The translations under genes and the position numbers were made by a program. DNA of 64,000 bases from Arcuatula senhousia. Taxonomy: Eukaryota; Mollusca; Bivalvia; Mytilida; Mytilidae. Shown in pieces: positions 33,625 through 46,800 of this stretch. A model generated the notes under the pieces. That model had not been told where the DNA came from. It made no database searches and saw only the letters and a program-made list of their open reading frames with translations. How positions within the stretch are numbered: position 1 is the first letter of the stretch; the number at the start of each line of letters is the position of its first letter. Where the stretch lies: contig OZ020307.1 of the NCBI GenBank assembly GCA_963971305.1, positions 9,251,501 through 9,315,500 on the forward strand, given 5' to 3'.

Positions 33625-33950
33625 TACCCCCACCCATAAGAGAGGGGGCTATATTGCAATCACCTTGTTCATCAAACTTTTAAACAATCTATATGACATA
33701 ATGAAGATGTGTGTCTCCTATTATCACTTTTTATCTGGTGGATTTTGGGGGTTCACATAGCAAAACATGAGCTACATGTATTAGACGACAAGGGAGTAAC
33801 CTACCAAACTGTTATCACAACTCCATCTCAACCCTTCAATGGATTTTCATGAAATTTATGCACAATCTTTGTGACATAATGTAGATGTGTACCTCCTATT
33901 CTAAAAATATGATATGATCGAGTTTGGGGGCAGAGGTTATTTATTTGTAA
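33625..33950 (-). repeat. HINE-like element, family F, second copy
   Basis: ATACCCCCACCC...GAGAGGGGGCTATATTGC at the right-hand terminus (minus-strand 3' end) before TAAAAACC; two degenerate core units (CTCCTATT phrases). Confidence 0.5.
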
Positions 33951-34510
33951 GCAGATGCTCACAGCTTTACTAATTTTCTTTGAAAACTTTTAATTCTTAG
34001 ACTATTGTAGTCCAAGGCATAATAAGTCTTTAAAGTTGACAGTTTGATAGTTTAAAATTGTTATACATGTAATATTATTTTAATGTTCTAATTAGTTTAG
34101 CTTGTTAACTATTGACTAGAGGGTCAGTGATGAGTCAAACACAAAAGTGTGGTTTACACAGTTTGAAATAGTTTGTGCTGTTTTCCGTTGGAATGACTGC
34201 ATAAAGTGTGGGATATTGCCATTTTCCTGAGTTTGCTTCAGAGATGTTTTGAGATTGATGGTAATATCTTTCTGACTATTGCAAATATCATCTGACAGTT
34301 GTATAAATTAAAATTTATTAAAAGAAATAATATAAATAAATATTGCAAACCAAACAAACATCTTCTCAATCAACAATATTATATAAAACAGAAAATACAC
34401 TTTTTAAGATATCAATCAAAACCAATCCATTAAAGCCTTTAACAAAATATTTAAGTTAAGGTCATTTACCTACATCACTGACAAAATTAGGAAAGGTTCA
34501 GAGACCAAAA
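33951..34510. other. intergenic, nothing recognised
   Basis: AT-rich sequence between the convergent syntaxin-8 and alpha-mannosidase genes; no coding similarity or repeat copy seen. Confidence 0.4.
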
Positions 34511-34514
34511 GATA

Positions 34515-34697
34515 CTGACGATTCATTTATTTTCGTGGTTTATTCATAAAAGACATTCTGTCGAATTCTTAATTACGTTGTTTGTTCTTAATGCTTACAA
34601 GAATCAATGTAAAAATAATACTTCATTGGATACACATTTTCGTGGTTGATTGTTACCCACGAAAATTGGTACCCCATGAATAATAGTGAAACCACAG
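34515..34697. repeat. TA-MITE copy, partly degenerate
   Basis: CTGACGATTCATTTATTTTC ... AATAGTGAAACCACAG between TA dinucleotides (34513-34514, 34698-34699). Confidence 0.75.
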
Positions 34698-34705
34698 TAT
34701 TCTAC

Positions 34706-35294
34706 AAAGGACAAGATATGATAAGAGCCCAATTTTGCCCCCCAATTTTGAAATTACTAAAATGAGCTAAAAGTATGTGATGTATACTTTAGACTAGTTT
34801 AACTTTACTATATCAGCATTATTTTGTTAAAAGTGATCCATTATGATGTTAAAATAGGTACCCAAAGTGGCTTTAAAATCCTGATTTGATGAAAAACTGC
34901 AAAAAACCTGCAATTTTGATGTGGTTTTCAGCAAATTTAACTATGAGCCACACCGAGTACCACTACAATAATTTATGTAGATAATCATTTTAAATATAGA
35001 AACAAACCACACAAATATCTTTGTGGTACTCGGTGTGGCTCATAGTTATACATGTATTTACCAAAAACTACTCAAAATTTGCATGATTTTAACACTTTTT
35101 TACAAAATGTCTTTTTCACATAATTTGATGACGTCACTGTGACGTAATAAACAAGATTTAGTTAAAATTAATGTTATTTTACTAAACCTTGTTTATCTAA
35201 GAACTGATCTAGAATAATCCAACCTTAGTTCAATCATTTTTTAAAAATGGTAAATTAGGGGGCCAAATTTAGCACTTATCATATCTTGTCCTTT
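34706..35294. mobile_element. 589-bp DNA element, about 37-bp inverted ends, copy 1
   Basis: AAAGGACAAGATATGATAAG at the left and its inverse at the right. An internal hairpin (GAGCCACACCGAGTACCAC and inverse GTGGTACTCGGTGTGGCTC) lies at about 34947-35046. The second copy is at 38089-38674. Confidence 0.75.
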
Positions 35295-35445
35295 AAATGA
35301 AAAGGTCAGTACTTTAAGGATGTTAAATCACTGTAACATTTTAGATCTGTACCCCTTTAGTTTCAATGATGGCACTTTTGGAGATTAAGCATTAATTTTT
35401 TTTTGTTCAAACAGACAGAACACACAAAATAAGATGAAACTATAG

Positions 35446-35580
35446 CATAGGTGGATCCAGGGGCTGCCCCCCCCCTTTTGGCAGAAAATATTGGTGGAAT
35501 AAATAGGAAATCATTGAAGCGTAACCAAAGGGGGCCCCCTCTTAGGCCAGCCACTGTATAGGCTTCTGAATCCTTGGTGT
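35446..35580. repeat. G/C-rich hAT-like MITE, second copy
   Basis: CATAGGTGGATCCAGGGGC ... GGGGGCCCCCTCTTAGGCC; related to 12087-12257 in the opposite orientation. Termini degenerate. Confidence 0.5.
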
Positions 35581-35599
35581 GAGACATTTATTATGTTTT

Positions 35600-36465
35600 A
35601 ATTTTTTTTAATAAAACTAAAAGTTCAAGATAAAGTCTTTAAAGTGAGATAACTAGATGAAATTTTCAAGTGTGAAACTTTAAAACTATTCTTACAAGTT
35701 ATGGTAAATACAGGCAATTCTTTCCCTACATTATCAAATTAAAAAAAAATAGTTTACAAAATACATAACTTTTAAAGTATTGGTATTTCAATACAAATTG
35801 TATGTGATTTTACAAAGCTTCTTTTAAGGTCTAAATAATTGCAATAGTATCTCAAAAACACACTAAATTGACTTAACATGAAACACAAACAAAATAAACA
35901 TTATAGAAATAAATTTCAGCACAAATTAAAAACCATTTACTGATAGACTAAAATCATTTGTACATGAACATGCCAAATTATTAAACACATGCAAATTGTA
36001 ATATGAGCATGGCTGAAATGAGAGCAGCATTAAAACAAAGAAAAAAAAAAAGAATGTAGCATTAATTTGAGACAATACTTGTAATATATAAAACACTAAA
36101 TCATATACAGTCTTGTGATCACACATAAAAAATGCACCAAAACCTTTTACTTCTATAATATGACAAATTGATACAGGAATGTATAAAAAGTTACCTGTCC
36201 AAACCAGGCTGTTTTAATTGTATTATAAAATTGTGTTGACTACAGACCCATCAAAATTGAATAAATTTTAGGTGCTGTATTTTTAACATGGATTGTAAAT
36301 CATATAGCCTGTGCACATTGTGACCAAGTTTATAAATGGAAGAAAATCGGTTTTACATAAAAATATTGATAGTTTTTGTTATCTCCAGGAAAACATACAC
36401 GGTATATATTTCATCAGCACTCTCCATGTGGTCTGTTCAAACATAAACATGATTCACCTGGTTGA
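35600..36465. other. 3' flank / probable 3' UTR of alpha-mannosidase
   Basis: No repeat family seen. An ATTAAA-type signal on the minus strand near 36212-36217 is a possible polyadenylation signal, but weakly supported. Confidence 0.3.
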
Positions 36466-37897
36466 TCATGATCGAGCTGGTACCTTCCACGTCACCTGGA
36501 ATGTTCTGATCTCCATTGGATTCAATAGCACAGTAAAATTATCAGCACTTGTAACAGGCCTAATCATAGGCTCAGGGACTAAAATATAAAAGAGTACATG
36601 TAATATGGGTTTTAATAGCATCAGACCTACGTTTCATGAAACAACTTGACTATCTCCTCAAATTTTGAGGGTTTCTACAAATTAATAAATAAGTTCTAAG
36701 ATAAATTTTGAGAATTTGAGATGTTTTTTAAAAACAAAACACAGGAACTATATTGCACGAGAAAATTGAAATCCCCGAAACATCAAACATTTGTGTTAAA
36801 GATTAAGCTGTAAGATAATAGATTTTCTCTAAACTTAAGAATTTTGATACCAAAAAAAAAAAAAAAAAATGGCAAAATATTTACATGGAATCATTATGTC
36901 AAAAGATCATGCTTAAAACTTCCACAAGTGGTTAATAAGTTACATAAACTACTATAAAAAAAATAATTCTCAGAGAGAGTCATTGAATACTGCCTTACAC
37001 AGTCTCATCAAAGAGAAGAAGAAAGTGGTGCTGTAAATAGTTTAATCTGTAAATATGGAATTTTAACAACCTTGCACAAAAGCTACACAACACATTTTTT
37101 TCTGTGAGTAAATGCTGTCTGACAGCCCTTTACTGTATTCAAGTAAATTTAGATGTAAAGGAGTTAGTCCGATAAGGGGGCACATTGGCCTCAAATTTCG
37201 AGGTATGCTAAAAGTACGGTTCGAGATGGTTTCACATTCTTCAATATATATTTTTGTTCGTTCAATTTCTTTTTCGCATAAAAGTAAACATCTGTAATCA
37301 CAAAAGCTACGCAAAGTCGGATAAAAGAAGGGAAACTTGTATTAAGTACTAAATACTTCATATTTTGGCAAGTTTTTGACGTTTTTAACATTAGGCGCAT
37401 GCCTGTTCATTGTTCATCTTTATATATTTTGTGTAAAACAGTTACTTACAACATATATATAAAGATCTTTGTTGAACATACATGCGCCCACATCTGTTTT
37501 TAGCAAAAACTACCGAAAATTTAACAGAAATATATTAAAAACGAAGATTTTCTCACATTCGACACATTTAATGGTAGAATCTCCAGACTTGTATGCAGAA
37601 TTTGGCAAAAAATAATCCAGATATAGTATTCTTCACTATTCTCCTGTACATTAACACTCATAAAATAAATTTCTGTCTGTTGTTGAAAATTCGGAAAATT
37701 GCAGGCCAAAATTGACCCTTACCGCACCTTCTCCTTTAACTTGCAAATGAGATGTATTTCAACCTGATCCTCTGGCATATCTTACCATTGTTTTGGTCCT
37801 TTGTTTTCCACTGAAGTCTGTGTAGTTCTGACAACTTAAGGTTAGCACCAAGAGTTAACTCCTCTATTCCTTCTACTTCAAATGGTACAAATAAATT
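36466..37897 (-). CDS. MAN2B1: alpha-mannosidase exons V and W (C-terminal end)
   Basis: Exon V encodes [20 protein letters not shown]; donor AATG|GTAAGA. Exon W encodes [14 protein letters not shown] and [15 protein letters not shown] before TGA. About 1.2 kb of unrecognised intron lies between. Confidence 0.9.
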
Positions 37898-40800
37898 CTG
37901 AAAAAAAATCAAAGCATAGATCGATCATGCAGATAGTTTAAAGTTTTCATATCAAGATGCATATACAATGATGTAAAGAGAATTAAACTAATGTTTTTAT
38001 GAATCCTGTGACATGTATGTTTATTCCACTGCTATATTCTTTTCTGCTCAAATCTAAGCCTTTACAATACAAAAAAGATTCAAACATGAAAGGACAAGAT
38101 ATGATAAGGGCCAAATTTTGCCCCCCAATTTTGAAATTATTAAAATGAGCTAAAAGTATATGATATATACTTTAAATTAGTTAAACTTTACTATATCAGC
38201 ATTATTTTGTTTAAAGTGATCCATTATGGTGCTGAAATAATTACCCAAAGTGGCTTAAAAATTGTGATTTGGTGAAAAACTGTAAAACACCTGCAATTTT
38301 GAAGTGGTTTTTAGCAAATTTAACTATGAGCCACACAGAGTACCACTACAATAATTAATGAAGATAATCATTTTGAATATAGAAACAGACCACAAAAATA
38401 TCTTTGTGGTACTCTATGTGGCTCATAGTTAAATTTGCCAAAAACTACTCAAAATTTGCATGATTTTTACACTTTTTCACAAAAATGCCATTTTCACATA
38501 ATTTGATGACGTCACTGTGATGTAATGAACAAGATTTAGTTAAAATTAATGTTATTTTACTATACCTTGTTCATCTAAGAACTGATCTAGAATAATTTAA
38601 CTTCAGTATAATAATTTTTTTTTTAAATGGTAAATTAGGGGGCCAAATTTAGCACTTATCATATCTTGTCCTTTGTTAACTTATAAGATGTCACAGGACA
38701 GAAAAAAAAACAGTCCAGACCAGTCAAGTGTCATGCAAGTGGCGTGAGACTCACTTATCTAGTCGGCAATTTGGCAGCAAATTTCTTTGATCTTTTGATT
38801 TTTTCCTTTGATCTTTCAATTTTTTGTTTAATCTCACACATGCAGCTCATAAAAACTTGACAGCCCTGACAGTCATATAATAAGAACCTGTATAATGACC
38901 TCAACATTGACTTGACATCTTATTTGTAATATGACCTTGACAATGACCTTGGCCTGCTACCTGTAATATGACCTTGACAATGACGTTGGCCTCCTACCTC
39001 TTACATGACCCTGAAAACAACTTAGACCTCCTACCTGTAACATGACCCTGATATCAACTTTGGCCTTCTACCTGTTACATGACCCTAAAAAAACAACTTT
39101 GACCTCCTACCTGTAACATGACCTTGACAGGTTGTGATAACTCCTGATCTTCATCTCTTTCAAAGATATGTTCCAATCTAATAAGATAGGGCTGTGACTG
39201 GACAGGGGTCACTGAAGGGCCATTCCACTGTGTCAGGGTCAACATGTGAACGTTATCTGGTAAAGCTTGTTTTAATCCACTCCACTACAAAAATTATTAT
39301 TTTATAAAACTCATCAAGAATATTTTGAATATACATGTAATACAAGTTCTAATGTAATAGTCTTTCTCTAATTTTCATCCGATTTATCAACCTCTCCACT
39401 GCATTTGCAATTGTTGAGCAACCTTTTTTTCAATTTTTCTACGGGGTACCTGTAGACATTAGAGAATAAACTGTTAACACAGAGACATGTCTCGCCTGTC
39501 GCAACTGGACACAGTATAAAATGAAGTAAAAATCCTCCTTAAACTGATCTTAACTAATGCTTAAGCAGCTGCATACCAATATAAATGGTGAACCATAACT
39601 GCTTTATAAAAAACACTTGTGACATAAGTAAAAAGTTAAAAAGTGTAAAATCTAAAAGTCAGTAGACTGTGACTGCAGGATCATACAGATAAAATACTTT
39701 TGAAATTGATCTGTACTGATGCCAATGCAACTGCATACCAAATATCAATGATGTACCATAACTGCTTCATGTTAAACAGACTTAAGAAAAAAGGTTAACC
39801 TCGACCAAATCAGTGTAAAATTTCAAAGTCAGTAGACCGTGACTGCAGGATCATACAGATAAAATACTTTTGAAATTGATCTGTACTGATGCCAATGCAA
39901 CTGCATACCAAATATCAATGATGTACCATAACTGCTTCATGTTAAACAGACTTAAGAAAAAAGGTTAACCTCGGCCAAATCAGTGTAAAATTTCAAAGTC
40001 AGTAGACCGTGACTGCAGGAGCATACAGGTGAAATCCTTTTAAAACTGATCTGTACTGATGCTGATGCAACTGCATACCAAATATCAATGGTGTAACATA
40101 ACTAGTTCACACAAAACAGACTTAAGCAAAAACTTTAACCAATTGTGGCCGCCGCCGCCGCCGCCGTCGCCGCCGGAATCACCATACCTAAGTCTCGCCT
40201 TTTGCGACATTCGTCGCAGGCGAGACAAAAACCTTCTACAACTTAATTCTGGATGATTATTGAATTTCTAACATCTCAGGACATAAAGTTGATATTTTAA
40301 TTGCTTGGCAATTAAAATAATCAAATTTATTTCCCTTCATGTCAGAAATTCCATAATCAACTCAAACGCGCTGTAGAAGCTATATGCAGGGTTCCCACTA
40401 TTTTTTGGACACAAAATTCAAGGGTTTTTCCAGGACTTTTCAAGGGTATTGAGGTCATTTTCAAGGATTAAATTAGTCCGCAAAAAATTTTAAAATCCAA
40501 TATTTTTCAGCCTTTTTTAATCAAACGATCAACAAATCTGCATATTACAAAATTCCAGGGTTTTTCAAGGATATTTGATAAAATTCAAGGATTTTTCCAG
40601 CTTTTTGAGCCTTGAAATGAAATTCAAGAACTTTTCCAGGTTTCCTTGAATTCAAGGATGGCATGGGAACCCTGTATATATGATATTTAAGACAAGCCGG
40701 TTCCTATGAAATTACTGAATCTAATTTTCCAGATTTTTTACATTTTTCAATAATACTACTATGAAGTTCCATTACACTACCTCTAAAGGTATAAAATTCA

Positions 40801-43800
40801 AATAGGCATATAAAAAATTCTGAGTGTATAAATCTGGAAGGTAAAAAAGGTAGGAATGGTCTGATGCAATCATCCTTTTTTCATCTTTCATTTTTCACAA
40901 TATCATAAAGGTTAACAATAGGATTAATTAATCTGTCATATTACCCGGTAAAACGACTGACTTACAGATGTGTGATAATTCTGACTCCAGTCTGTCTGTT
41001 TCATTGTGGATGTAGTAAATGATATACTCGGGCTCATGTATAACTTGAGAGCTAGATCTCGATGAAATCTGGCAGATGTCTGGATCTTGTCTAAGTATAG
41101 GTAATGCTTTCCTAGAAAAACATTACAGATAAAGAGAAGATTTTTTTATTGATGCAAGTGTGTTTCAAAATCATAATAAGCAGCAGGTGTGTTTTAGAGG
41201 CAAAATGTTTAAATCAAATTTGGAGAACTCTACTTATTTATTAAGTAAACTTAAGTGTGACAAAAAAATGTAAAGAAATAAGACATAGACCAAATCCATT
41301 TATCTGTTATTCAGTTGACTAAATTTTAAAATACATTTGTGTTGATTTTATTTTTACTCAACTTGACTACTTAACAGTGAGTACCTCAACAATGCATAGT
41401 GTAAGTTTTGGACAAAAGTATAGTAATTTTGTACCCAAAATCAAGTCTGATATGTATTACGGCATAACTTTAATCAATTACTTTAAGTATTACCTAATGC
41501 TATCAGTCCTTTCCCATCTAATCCTGTCTCATTTAGAGGTTCTCCCACTCCTAGATAATCATCCCATAACAGGCGTCTATGTACCTGGAATAAGATAAAA
41601 AGTTTTACCGCAGTTCTCCAACTCCTAGATAAATGTCCCATAACATGAATCAATGTACCTATATTAAGCAATAATGCTATGTTTGGTTCTGTTCCACCAA
41701 GGATTAACAGTATGTCATTTTTCTTTCCATGCTGCATAACCTCAAAACTGTTATTATTGCTGCCTAAGTAAGTGGTTTGTACAAGGGGGCCTCTGCAAAA
41801 TACCCCCCACTTGCTTTAAGGCATATTTTCATCAGGGTCAGAGGATGTGTTCAATGAGTTTTCAAGGTATGTCATGTTCAACCAAGTACATTCAGGTTAC
41901 AGATTGTTTTTAACCTCACCATAAGTTCCAGATTTCCATCCTGTATACTACCACCTCCTTGGCTTCTGTCTGTTAGTACAGTAAACTGGATACCCTTAGC
42001 TTCATCCTATAAATACAGACTTAATATGTAACTAAAACCTGTCAGTACAGTAAACTGGATACCCTTAGCTTCATCCTATAAATACAGACTTAATATGTAA
42101 CTAAAACCTGTCAGTACAGTAAACTGGATACCCTAAGCTTCATCCTATAAATACAGACTTAATATGTAACTAAAACCTGTCAGTACAGTAAACTGGATAC
42201 CCTTAGCTTCATCCTATAAATACAGACTTAATATGTAACTAAAACCTGTCAGTACAGTAAACTGGATACCCTTAGCTTCATCCTATAAATACAGACTTAA
42301 TATGTAACTAAAACCTGTCAGTACAGTAAACTGGATACCCTTAGCCTCATCCTATAAATACAGACTTACTATGTAACTAAAACCTGTCAGTACAGTAAAC
42401 TGGATACCCTTAGCTTCATCCTATAAATACAGACTTAATATGTAACTAAAACCTGTCAGTACAGTAAACTGGATACCCTTAGCTTCATCCTATAAATACA
42501 GACTTAGTATGTAACTAAAACCTGTCAGTACAGTAAACTGGATACCCTTAGCTTCATCCTATAAATACAGACTTAGTATGTAACTAAAACCTGTCAGTAC
42601 AGTAAACTGGATACCCTTAGCTTCATCCTATAAATACAGACTTAATATGTAACTAAAACCTGTCAGTACAGTAAACTGGATACCCTTAGCTTCATCCTAT
42701 AAATACAGACTTAGTATGTAACTAAAACCTGTCAGTACAGTAAACTGGATACCCTTAGCTTCATCCTATAAATACAGACTTAATATGTAACTAAAACCTG
42801 TCAGTACAGTAAACTGGATACCCTTAGCTTCATCCTATAAATACAGACTTAATATGTAACTTAAACCTGTCATTACAGTAAACTGGATACCCTTAGCTTC
42901 ATCCTATAAATACAGACTTAATATGTAACTAAAACCTGTCAGTACAGTAAACTGGATACCCTTAGCTTCATCCTATAAATACAGACTTAATATGTAACTT
43001 AAACCTGTCAGTACAGTAAACTGGATACCCTTAGCTTCATCCTATAAATACAGACTTAGTATGTAACTTAAACCTGTCAGTACAGTAAACTGGATACCCT
43101 TAGCTTCATCCTATAAATACAGACTTAATATGTAACTTAAAAAATCTTTCAGTCAGAAATGGTAGGTTTTGTCAAACAGGAAGTATGTGAGCAACAAATC
43201 TAATCTAATCCCTCATTATGGGACCACACCCTGATATGCTGTATACCAAATATCAAGTTGCCGTGATAAGTAGTTGCTGAGAAAACTGTTACGAGTAGTT
43301 CATCAAGTGTCTGCGGCTGCCCACCCGCACAACATATACAATTCTATAACCCAGATTTTTCATTCTGTGATATCCAACAAAAGTTCATTTTTTAGCTTAC
43401 CCTAAGAAAAATCCTACTATTAACAGGATAATAGTTTCCAGCTACTGGCTCTGTGTTCTTAAAATCCCAGGTATCTCTATGGTCTCTCCTGATAAATTGA
43501 ATATATAAATGGTTGTTCATCAATAGAAAGTTAAAATCTGATACAAAACTTCAAGTCTGTGCTAAAGAATATTTCCTATAAATAAGACATCTGTACTCAT
43601 GTATCTAAGATATAAACTAGAAGATACAAAGTCATATTTTTTTCATGTACATGTATCTAAATTGTATAGACTTAAACACAATGAATAATCAACCTATTTG
43701 ATTGTATGCACAAAACTAAAACTATAGGTTTAGACTTACTTTCTCTGTAATATTTCTCTGCCATTAGCATCAGTATACACTATCCCTTTAGTATCAAGTC

Positions 43801-46800
43801 CTGCACTGAATCTCGATATAACCTCTCTCCCATTTCCATCACTGAAAAAAGACACAGTAATTTTTTAAAAAGAAACAGGGTTCTGACTTATTCATATCAA
43901 GTTTTAAAAACAGTGGCATATCCATGGGGTGTACTGTGAGTTTTAACCCCCTTTCCTTGATCTGTACTATCTTTCATTCTTAATGGCATTGGAATAAGGG
44001 ATCAGCCATTTTGGAAAACAGAAAGTGGATGCCCAACTGACATGGAAAGGGGAAGCACATTAAAACCAATCATACTAGAGCTGTGAAACAAATTTAAAAC
44101 CAATCCCTGCTGTAGAAGCTGAGAAATCTGTTTCCAAAAATTGTCGGCTTGGAAAACAGGTAGTAGATGCAGGACTGACCTGGAAAGGAGAGACACAGTA
44201 CAACTTATTCTTAAGCTGTGTAATAACTTTGAAATGAATCTCTTCAGTTGAAGCTGAGAAATCTGTTACGAAAGTTTGTAATAGACAGACAGACAGACAG
44301 ACAGATGGACAGACAAGGTGATTGCAATATAGGCCCCTCTCATACAAGTGAGGATATAACAATATATGTGGATTTTTGGGGATCCATCCATAGCCTAAAC
44401 TAAGAATATAGCTTTTTAAGTAGATAAGATTTACCTGAGAGAGACAACATTCTAATTTTGGTGTAATGATTTTTTTTATTGTCTTTTACATGGAAGACCA
44501 ATGTTAAAAAGTTCTGAAATATTACCAATATAACTAGCTGCATGGCCATAGCTCTAGTCCTGCAAACATTTTTTTTACTATTTTTCAGTCCGCCTAACCA
44601 TTTAAAACATTTATAAAAGTAACCCACAGCAGCTAATCATTGACCTACCTAATAGGAATTGGTCCAACAGTCCATTCCATTTCTACATGTCTGGCCCCAT
44701 TAAAAAGCCTGATTATCTGGGTGGCCCATGGACTGAACTTCTGATGGACCTCTTGTACTAGTCTACCCTAAAATAAAAATACATGTACTTCTTAATAATG
44801 AGAAGGGTCTACATGTACATAGTATAACATAAAATGTAGAATTTAGGTAAAAATATAACTTGCAAATTTTTACTTTATTCGTACTTAACTGTCTCTTATT
44901 CATTGTGATTTGTTATACTACATAATATTAAGTCACTTTCTTGTAAACAAAATAATATTTATCACAATGTGATGGGTGTTGCTTACTCTTCTGAAGCATA
45001 TGAGTTTACTCTAGATATGACTTGAGTTTGTTAATTTATCATTTTGTTGTTGTTTTTTTAGTTGTTGTCTGTTTCTTTGTTACTGTGCTGGTTTGTTTCT
45101 ACTGATTTTCTTTGCTCTTCACATCTTTTGACATTTGAGTGCCCTGCGTATTACACAAGAAACTGATCAGCTCAACTCTTGTCAGCAAATACATGTAGAT
45201 CTGACTAGTATCAGATTTTAAAGCCTTTAATGACTTTAACAATTGATTGAAAATCCAATATTTGTGTGATCTAGAAGGCAAATTAATATTGCCTCCTGGT
45301 AACTATGGAAGAGTAAGAAAATATCAAAATCTGTCAAAGTAAAAAACGGCTAAATTTTGTTTAACAGGAAGTAGATGAGTGACAGACCTGAAATTGGATC
45401 CCACGTTATGTTTCCCCACCATACCAAATATCAAGCGGCTGTGATTATTAGTTGCTGAGAAAACTATAACGAAATTTTCTTCCCAGTCCGCCATTCCATT
45501 GTTGACAATCACTTTTTTATAACCCATATTTTTCACTCTGTGAAATCCAGCCAAAAATAAAACAAAAACTGCCAATGCACTAAACATATTTAGCACTTTT
45601 TAACAGTTATCCACACCTCATTGATTACTATTGATTTCTTTAAATCAGCATTGAATGATACTGGGGTCGTACTGTTGGGTCTGAAGATGTACGCCCCTGA
45701 TGGCTGGGAGTCAAGGGCTGAAGATTTAGCTGATCCAGCTACTGCTACATAATACATTAACTCTTGTTTCAGGGGAATTGTGACACCACTGTCTAAGTTT
45801 GTCATCTGTTTCAGAGCACCTGTGGTACCATCAAATACCAGGGATACATGCTGGAAATAAAAACAAAAATAACAAGATTGCTACGAGTAGCCATGTGTCC
45901 CCCGCCGCTGCATGAAAGTTGTGTGATATGTAAAGTTGATCGATATATTCTTTGAGAAACGATAGAAATTGGTTGTTTCGGAGACGAAATCATTCAGTCA
46001 AAACAAGGAAGGAAACCAGTGAACATAAATTTTTTTTGACAAAATCCCATTTTTTGGACCGGATAATGACAAATTCATAATAACGCGAAAACTGTAAATA
46101 TTGCTTCAAAATTTTTTTTCGTATTATTATAGAGTACCTTTCGCTCTATCAGCCTACAAAATTTCAGAACCCTGTGCACCTAGGTAACCGAGATATTGAA
46201 TGTCCTATATTTTGACCTTTCTTCCCCGTTTTCATGGAAACGGCGGCCATTTTGAAAATTTCATTTATGGGATGATCACCTACTCAGTGTGTAAAGTTTC
46301 AGCAACATCCGTTCAGTAGTATCTGAGGAGTTGCACCCACAAAAACGTTTCACAAAGTCCCATTTTTCAGACTGAAAAATCACAAATTCGTCAATAACTC
46401 GAAAACCGTAAATATCGCCTCAAATTTTTTTTCGTATTATTATAGAGTACCTTTTGCTCTATCAGCCTACAAAATTTCAGAACCCTGTGCACCTAGGTAA
46501 CCGAGATATTAAATGTCCTATATTTTGACCTTTCTAACCTTTCTTCCCCGTTTCCATGGAAAAGGCGGCCAGTTTGAAAATTTCAAATATAGGATGATCA
46601 CCTACTAATAGTACCCTATCAGTGTGTAAAGTTTCAGCAACATCGGTTCAGTAGTGTCCGAGGAGTTGCACCCACAAAAAACGTGACGGACGGACGGACG
46701 GACGGAGACCATTACTAAGTCCCTCCGACGCGTTGCGGCGGGGGACAAAAAAAATGTATGGACAACAGGAATCTTATAAGTACTGTACATTTCCACATGA

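Noticed and set aside
39111..39122. Earlier exon U donor GTCATG at 39122
   Set aside because: A consensus donor 12 bp further gives VMLQ, which aligns with the family and keeps phase 0.
40059..40256. Proline-rich small protein
   Set aside because: It is the translation of the GCC-rich block and hairpin of a HINE-like element.
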